46,439 bases of DNA from Clostridium sp. C2-6-12. Lineage in GTDB: Bacteria > Bacillota > Clostridia > Clostridiales > Clostridiaceae. The position numbers and the translations under genes were made by a program. The stretch covers positions 19,024 to 65,462 of the forward strand of contig NZ_JAABNP010000034.1 of NCBI RefSeq assembly GCF_009928485.1, read 5' to 3'. The notes beneath the pieces were generated by a model. It was not told the DNA's origin and did not search any database. It saw only the letters and a program-made list of their open reading frames with translations. Position 1 is the stretch's first letter. Each line of letters opens with the position of its first letter. Positions 42,380 to 46,439 of the stretch are shown piece by piece.

Positions 42380-42937
42380 ATGAAATTATTTTTTATTTTC
42401 TTAGTGATTTTATTAATCATATTTATACCAATTCCTATTAAATTTAATATTTACTATTCTGGTGTAAATTATTATATAAAATTATATGGAGTCACAATTA
42501 TATCTCAAAAAAAAGTTAAAAAGAAAAAAAATCTTTTATCTAAAACTAAACCAAAAATAAAAAAGAAAATAATTAATTTTTCTAAACTTTTTAATAAAGT
42601 CAATTTTAAATCACTAGAATATAAACCTTTAATTTCAAAATTATATCACTCAAAATTTAAACCAATACTAAAAGTAAATTTATTTGTTGACTACTCTCTT
42701 AATGATGCTGCTAAAACTGCAATTTTTTACGGTGTTTTATGCCAGACCCCACCAATAATTTATATTATATTAAGTATTTTATTTAAGATCAACAAATACA
42801 ATTTCAAAGTAAATCCAATATTTGAAGATAAATTTTTCCTAAAAATTGAAACCTCAAGTATATTTTTCTTATCACTTGCAAACATTATATATATAATAAT
42901 TATTTTATTTAAATTCACAAAAAAACAAGGGAGGTGA
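42380..42937 (+). CDS. ytfI: DUF2953 protein, YtfI-like
   Basis: 185 aa. An N-terminal helix (about 3-20), a basic linker (VKKKKNLLSKTKPKIKKKI), a beta-rich part and a second helix near the C-terminus match DUF2953. It precedes ytfJ just as B. subtilis ytfI precedes ytfJ. The last codons contain GGGAGG, which can serve as the ytfJ ribosome site. Function unknown; sporulation-linked by context. Confidence 0.85.
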   Translation: MKLFFIFLVILLIIFIPIPIKFNIYYSGVNYYIKLYGVTIISQKKVKKKKNLLSKTKPKIKKKIINFSKLFNKVNFKSLEYKPLISKLYHSKFKPILKVNLFVDYSLNDAAKTAIFYGVLCQTPPIIYIILSILFKINKYNFKVNPIFEDKFFLKIETSSIFFLSLANIIYIIIILFKFTKKQGR

Positions 42938-42961
42938 ACCCCTTGATAGGGGCTTATTATG
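42929..42961 (+). promoter_or_regulatory. ytfJ translation start with hairpin between SD and ATG
   Basis: GGGAGG (42929-42934) is 24 nt from the ytfJ ATG, too far for direct use. Between them CCCCT-TGAT-AGGGG (42939-42952) forms a hairpin; folding it shortens the effective distance to about 10 nt. Alternatively AGGGG (42948-42952), 6 nt from the ATG, could be the ribosome site and the hairpin would mask it. Confidence 0.6.
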
Positions 42962-43453
42962 TCAAATGAACAACAAGTTGAAAATTTAATTAAGAGTACT
43001 ATGGAAAATCTTAAAAGCATGGTTGATGTAAATACAGTAATCGGAAAAGGTGTCGAAACTAAAGATGGATCTTATATAATCCCGGTTTCAAAATTATCTT
43101 TTGGTTTTGCATCTGGAGGCAGTGAATATTCAAATCCAAATAACACTCCTAATAATACAGTATTTCCTTTTGGTGGTGGTTCTGGTGCCGGTGTATCTGT
43201 CCGTCCTGTAGCTTTTTTAGTAGTCAAAGAAGATGGTGTCAGAATGTTACCTGTGGCTCAAGATACCACATATGACAGAATTGTTGATACAGTTCCTCAA
43301 GTATTGGATATTATAAAAAGTTTAGTAAAAGACCTTTGCAACAAGAATAAAAACTCAACTACTGGTAATAATAATAAAAGTAATAATGCCGAGAATAATT
43401 CTACAGTAAATATGAACCAAAGTAATTATTCTAGCGATATTAACAATATTTAA
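42959..43453 (+). CDS. ytfJ: GerW/YtfJ family sporulation protein
   Basis: 164 aa. The family core covers about 1-125: NLIKSTMENLKSMVDVNTVIG, IIPVSKLSFGFASGGSEY and GVSVRPVAFLVV are typical. A low-complexity Asn/Ser/Lys tail follows. In Bacillus, YtfJ (GerW) is made in the forespore and is needed for germination through L-alanine receptors. Paired with a YtfI-like gene and flanked by scpB-scpA, as in other clostridia. Confidence 0.94.
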   Translation: MSNEQQVENLIKSTMENLKSMVDVNTVIGKGVETKDGSYIIPVSKLSFGFASGGSEYSNPNNTPNNTVFPFGGGSGAGVSVRPVAFLVVKEDGVRMLPVAQDTTYDRIVDTVPQVLDIIKSLVKDLCNKNKNSTTGNNNKSNNAENNSTVNMNQSNYSSDINNI

Positions 43454-43479
43454 TTTGCTCCTAATTTTTAAATTTAAAA

Positions 43480-43523
43480 AGAGAAATAGTATGCTGATTA
43501 TAATTTCAGCACCCTATTTCTCT
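43480..43523. terminator. Bidirectional terminator between ytfJ and scpB
   Basis: AGAGAAATAG pairs with CTATTTCTCT, with an inner GCTGA/TCAGC stem, between convergent genes. Confidence 0.85.
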
Positions 43524-43535
43524 AATATAAATAAT

Positions 43536-44153
43536 TTATTGATTTTCTGCTTGATCTATTTCGTTTTCTTCTATTCCATTATCCTCAGAATCATCTTGAC
43601 CAAATAAATCTAAAGACGGTAATTCTTGAAGGTCTTTTAATTCAAATTGTCTTAAGAATTCTTCTGTTGTACCATATAAAATTGGCCTTCCTGGTACTTC
43701 TAACCTTCCAATTTCTTTTATTAAATCTCTTTCTATAAGTCTTTGAATTGCACTTTCAGATTTAACTCCACGAATCTCATCAATATCTATTCTAGTTATA
43801 GGCTGTTTGTATGCTACAATTGCCAAACTTTCAATTGATGCTTGTGATAAAGATTGTCTTTTATTTTTCTTTAAGAGTTTTTGTATATAATCTGCATTTT
43901 CTGCTTTGGTAACTAATTGATAGCTTCCTTTTATACATATAAGTTTTATTCCTCTATTTGAATTTTCATATTCTTCCATCATTTCATGAATAATTATTTC
44001 AAGAAGTTTCGATTTTTCTTCAAGATGATTAATTAAGTCTTGAAGACTTAGTGGATCTCCACTAGCAAATAATAAAGCTTCTATTGCTGATTTTAAAGAA
44101 TTCTTCTTCATGTCATCCATAAATGGAATTTGAATTCCTTCCTTTTTATGCAT
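43536..44153 (-). CDS. scpB: Segregation and condensation protein B
   Basis: 205 aa. The start at 44153 has AAGGAG 8 nt upstream; a frame open six codons further lacks a site. Two winged-helix domains are visible: LKSAIEALLFASGDPLSLQDL and SIESLAIVAYKQPITRIDID, which are the ScpB signatures. It binds ScpA and SMC in the chromosome-condensing complex. It overlaps scpA by 8 nt, so the two are coupled. Acidic C-terminal tail. Confidence 0.95.
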   Translation of the reverse strand: MHKKEGIQIPFMDDMKKNSLKSAIEALLFASGDPLSLQDLINHLEEKSKLLEIIIHEMMEEYENSNRGIKLICIKGSYQLVTKAENADYIQKLLKKNKRQSLSQASIESLAIVAYKQPITRIDIDEIRGVKSESAIQRLIERDLIKEIGRLEVPGRPILYGTTEEFLRQFELKDLQELPSLDLFGQDDSEDNGIEENEIDQAENQ

Positions 44154-44892
44154 CTTCCGCTCTCCTTTCAATTAATATGTTTGTGAAATTATCACTTTGA
44201 TAAACCTTAACCATTCTCTGTTTAATCATTTCAAGTAGCGCCAAGAAGGTTACAACACACTCTAACTTACATTCACAGCCTTCCATGAATTCAAAGAAAT
44301 TGCTTGATTTCTTATTTTTAAGTTTTTCCATTATATATTCAAGTTTATCTTCTATTTTATATTGATCTACATAAATTTTCTTTTGGATTACATTATTTTT
44401 ATTTTGCTTATTATTGTAAATCTCCAATAAATTATTATATACATTAAATAAATCAATAAGATTTATATCTTTAAATAATTCACTCGTGCTGATTGTTTCT
44501 CTCTTATCTTCTATTAACTCTGGTTTTTTTCCATATACTTCGCCTGTACTAGTGTATTTATCTCTAAAGAAACCTGAAACACCTTTGATTTTCTTATATA
44601 ATATAAGCTTTTCAATAAGAAGCTTTTCATCATCTTCTTCATTTTCATCTTCTTTTTTAGGTTTAGGTAATAGCTGTTTAGATTTTATTTCTATTAAAGT
44701 AGCTGCCACTACTATAAATTCAGAAGTTATTTCTAAGTCCATTTCCTTCATTTCATTTAAATAATTTAAATATTGATTTGTTATTTCATATATTTTTACA
44801 TTATATATACTCATTTGATTTTTCTTTATTAAATGCAATAATAAATCAAAGGGTCCTTCAAAATCATTAATTTTAATTTTTGGAAGTTCCAT
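44146..44892 (-). CDS. scpA: Segregation and condensation protein A
   Basis: 248 aa. The kleisin subunit that bridges SMC heads. FEGPFDLLLHLIKKNQM at the N-terminus and DLEITSEFIVVAATLIEIKSKQLLP are the signatures. The C-terminal winged helix (LECVVTFLALLEMIKQR) binds the SMC head. Ribosome site GGAGG, 12 nt before ATG. First gene of the scpA-scpB operon. Confidence 0.96.
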   Translation of the reverse strand: MELPKIKINDFEGPFDLLLHLIKKNQMSIYNVKIYEITNQYLNYLNEMKEMDLEITSEFIVVAATLIEIKSKQLLPKPKKEDENEEDDEKLLIEKLILYKKIKGVSGFFRDKYTSTGEVYGKKPELIEDKRETISTSELFKDINLIDLFNVYNNLLEIYNNKQNKNNVIQKKIYVDQYKIEDKLEYIMEKLKNKKSSNFFEFMEGCECKLECVVTFLALLEMIKQRMVKVYQSDNFTNILIERRAEDA

Positions 44893-45035
44893 ATATTGTT
44901 TCTACCTCCATATATACATTTTTTCAAAATTAGCCTCACTATATATAATAACAATTTATTTGACTCAAAACAAGAAAGTTTAATTAATTACTACACATAT
45001 GTAATTTACTTTAATAAACAAAATACGCAAAATAA

Positions 45036-45083
45036 AAGATATAGCTTATAATCTAGAAAAATCTATATTATAAGCTATATCTT
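45036..45083 (-). terminator. Terminator of the dacF-type gene
   Basis: AAGATATAGCTTATAAT pairs perfectly (17 bp) with ATTATAAGCTATATCTT, 13 nt after the carboxypeptidase stop codon. Confidence 0.88.
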
Positions 45084-45095
45084 ACTTAATGGTTT

Positions 45096-46286
45096 TTATA
45101 CACCTTTTTCGAATAAATTTTTAATGTTATATTTAATATTATCAAATATATTGCCTTTCTTAATGTCTCTGTCACAATATATTTCTACCTCTCCAACCTT
45201 TTCATTACCTAAATAAACTTCATATTTTCCAACCATGTCTCCTGCTTTATATTCTTTCTTTAATTCATCAATTACAATTTTCTTTTGTAATTCTTGATTG
45301 ACGCCCTTTGGAAGTATTACATTTAAATCTTCCTTTGCCTTTGCCATAAAGAATCTGTCAGTTTGTTCATCCATAAACACCTTATCAATTTCTTGATCTT
45401 TAGCTACAAGCTTTTTACCTTCGTATTTTGAAAATCCATAGTTAAGTAAAACTCCTGCATCACGATTCCTTATTTTATAAGTTGGAGCTCCCATAATTAC
45501 AGATAACATTCTTACTCCGTTTCTTGTTGCTGTAGCACTGATACAATATTTTGCTTCATCTGTAAATCCTGTCTTAAGTCCATCACAACCCTCAAAAAAT
45601 CTAACTAATTTATTATGGTTTACAAGCTCTATTGGAGATTTTCTACCTTCTGAAATAGAATCCATATAAGTTCCTGTATATTTTAGAACTTTGGGATGCT
45701 TTAATAATTCCTTAGACATTATTGCTATATCTTTTGCAGTAGATAAATGTCCTTCAGCTGGTAATCCATTACAGTTTTTAAATGTTGTATTATTCATTCC
45801 AAGTTCCTGAGCTCTCTTATTCATCATAGCAACAAAATCAGCTTCAGTTCCTCCCAAATATTCAGCTAATGCAACTGCTGCATCATTTCCTGATGCTATT
45901 GCAACACCTTTTAGTAGTTCTTCAACTGTTCTTATTTCTCCAGTATCTAAAAGCATTGTGCTTCCGCCCATTTTCTTTGCATTTTCGCTACAGGTTACTT
46001 TATCCTCCAATTTAATTTTCCCACTATCTACTGCCTCCATTGTTAGCAGCATAGTCATAACTTTTGTTACAGATGCAGGAGCAAATTTTTCCTCTGCATT
46101 TTTCTCGTAAATTATCTTTCCGCTCATTGGTTCCATAAGTAATGCAGCCTTTGCTTCTATATTTGTGCCATCAGATTTCACTTTATCCTCTGACTCTAAA
46201 GCATTAGCTATGTTAACTGGCAAAATTAATATAGTAAAAATAAATATCAAAGTAAAAGATAAAATTTGCTTTAAATTTCTTTTCAT
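45096..46286 (-). CDS. dacF: D-alanyl-D-alanine carboxypeptidase (DacF/PBP5-like), full length
   Basis: 396 aa. The start at 46286 follows AAAGGAGG; the upstream frame lacks a site. Signal peptide about 1-29, catalytic domain with S72-V-T-K75, S132-G-N134 and K238-T-G240, then the PBP5 C-terminal beta domain (about 290-375) and a basic amphipathic end. It removes the terminal D-Ala of stem peptides. It sits upstream of scpA-scpB on the same strand but is separated by a terminator. A group II intron ends 102 nt before its start codon. Confidence 0.93.
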   Translation of the reverse strand: MKRNLKQILSFTLIFIFTILILPVNIANALESEDKVKSDGTNIEAKAALLMEPMSGKIIYEKNAEEKFAPASVTKVMTMLLTMEAVDSGKIKLEDKVTCSENAKKMGGSTMLLDTGEIRTVEELLKGVAIASGNDAAVALAEYLGGTEADFVAMMNKRAQELGMNNTTFKNCNGLPAEGHLSTAKDIAIMSKELLKHPKVLKYTGTYMDSISEGRKSPIELVNHNKLVRFFEGCDGLKTGFTDEAKYCISATATRNGVRMLSVIMGAPTYKIRNRDAGVLLNYGFSKYEGKKLVAKDQEIDKVFMDEQTDRFFMAKAKEDLNVILPKGVNQELQKKIVIDELKKEYKAGDMVGKYEVYLGNEKVGEVEIYCDRDIKKGNIFDNIKYNIKNLFEKGV

Positions 46287-46387
46287 CTTACTACCTCCTT
46301 TCAAAATTAGTGTTACCATAAGAAGAAATAATATAACAAGTGATTCTAAATTTCTCAGAAATTTGACAAAAATTTTACTTTAAGCAA

Positions 46388-46439
46388 ATCGAGTAGGAGC
46401 TAAATAATTATTTTATTTAGCGTCCTCTCACACCACCGT
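46388..46439 (-). mobile_element. 3' end of a group II intron (domain VI and the end of domain V)
   Basis: On the minus strand the edge reads ACGGT (domain V end), a short joiner, then a domain VI hairpin. GCTAAATAA pairs with TTATTTAGC, and below it AGGA pairs with TCCT. A bulged adenosine (complement of 46394) and GAG/CTC close the stem. The sequence after the bulge is CTCGAT, placing the branch-point A seven bases from the predicted 3' splice site, at 46388. This is the hallmark of group II introns. The ribozyme body and any reverse transcriptase lie outside the window. Confidence 0.8.

Overview
The window reads as the chromosome of a low-GC Gram-positive anaerobe, almost certainly a Clostridium sensu stricto species. 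The AT content is very high, Shine-Dalgarno sites are strong AGGAGG types, and there are sporulation genes (ytfJ/GerW, a YmaF-like His-rich protein, DacF-type carboxypeptidases), a [FeFe]-hydrogenase-like protein, a CarD regulator and hybrid GGDEF/HD-GYP proteins. I cannot fix the species. No rRNA, tRNA, CRISPR array or prophage was recognised. The left edge starts inside a perfect 7-bp tandem repeat. The right edge stops inside the 3' end of a group II intron. The window may therefore be a whole draft contig bounded by repeats.

Layout. 1-7.4 kb: heptamer repeat, a PAS-GGDEF-HD-GYP c-di-GMP protein, a cytoplasmic pectin methylesterase, a YhcH-family protein, a zinc-ribbon protein, a CarD-like regulator, class II fructose-bisphosphate aldolase and an orphan protein. 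7.7-14.2 kb: hydrogenase-like Fe-S protein, MecA-type class B PBP, glyoxalase, Ca2+/H+ antiporter, CorA. 14.3-20 kb: a signalling block of one membrane MCP, a second GGDEF-HD-GYP paralogue and a soluble CZB-domain MCP, all on the minus strand but each with its own terminator. 20.5-30 kb: split ThrE-type exporter, two RsuA/RluB pseudouridine synthases, a UDG-like protein, DUF1801 protein, LemA-TPM pair, ComFB, CCA-adding enzyme, RpiR regulator and a Cys/Gly-rich small protein. 30.3-33.2 kb: a tightly overlapping YtrA-type operon (anchor protein, GntR regulator, ABC ATPase, permease) behind a visible promoter and inverted-repeat operator. 33.3-38.7 kb: YjeM-like permease, YmaF, and a coupled eutH-pepP pair. 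39-41.2 kb: a two-gene flavoprotein module, the best candidate here for an undescribed system. 41.4-46.4 kb: DacF-type carboxypeptidase, ytfI-ytfJ sporulation pair, scpB-scpA, a second DacF and the group II intron tail.

Functional themes. Second-messenger signalling is rich: two proteins that carry both c-di-GMP synthase and phosphodiesterase domains (one with a damaged HD motif), two chemoreceptors, and ComFB, a family recently linked to c-di-nucleotide binding. The flavoprotein module pairs a PyrK-like FAD/[2Fe-2S] reductase, with an unusual nine-cysteine N-terminus, with a GidA/TrmFO-like FAD protein that has its own Cys cluster. The two genes overlap by 4 bp, which implies a dedicated electron-transfer complex. 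Most genes are single units separated by strong hairpin terminators. Six hairpins share an AAAACCAT/ATGGTTTT arm, so they look like a recurrent bidirectional terminator design. Where the longest reading frame began upstream of the best ribosome binding site, I moved the start and said so.
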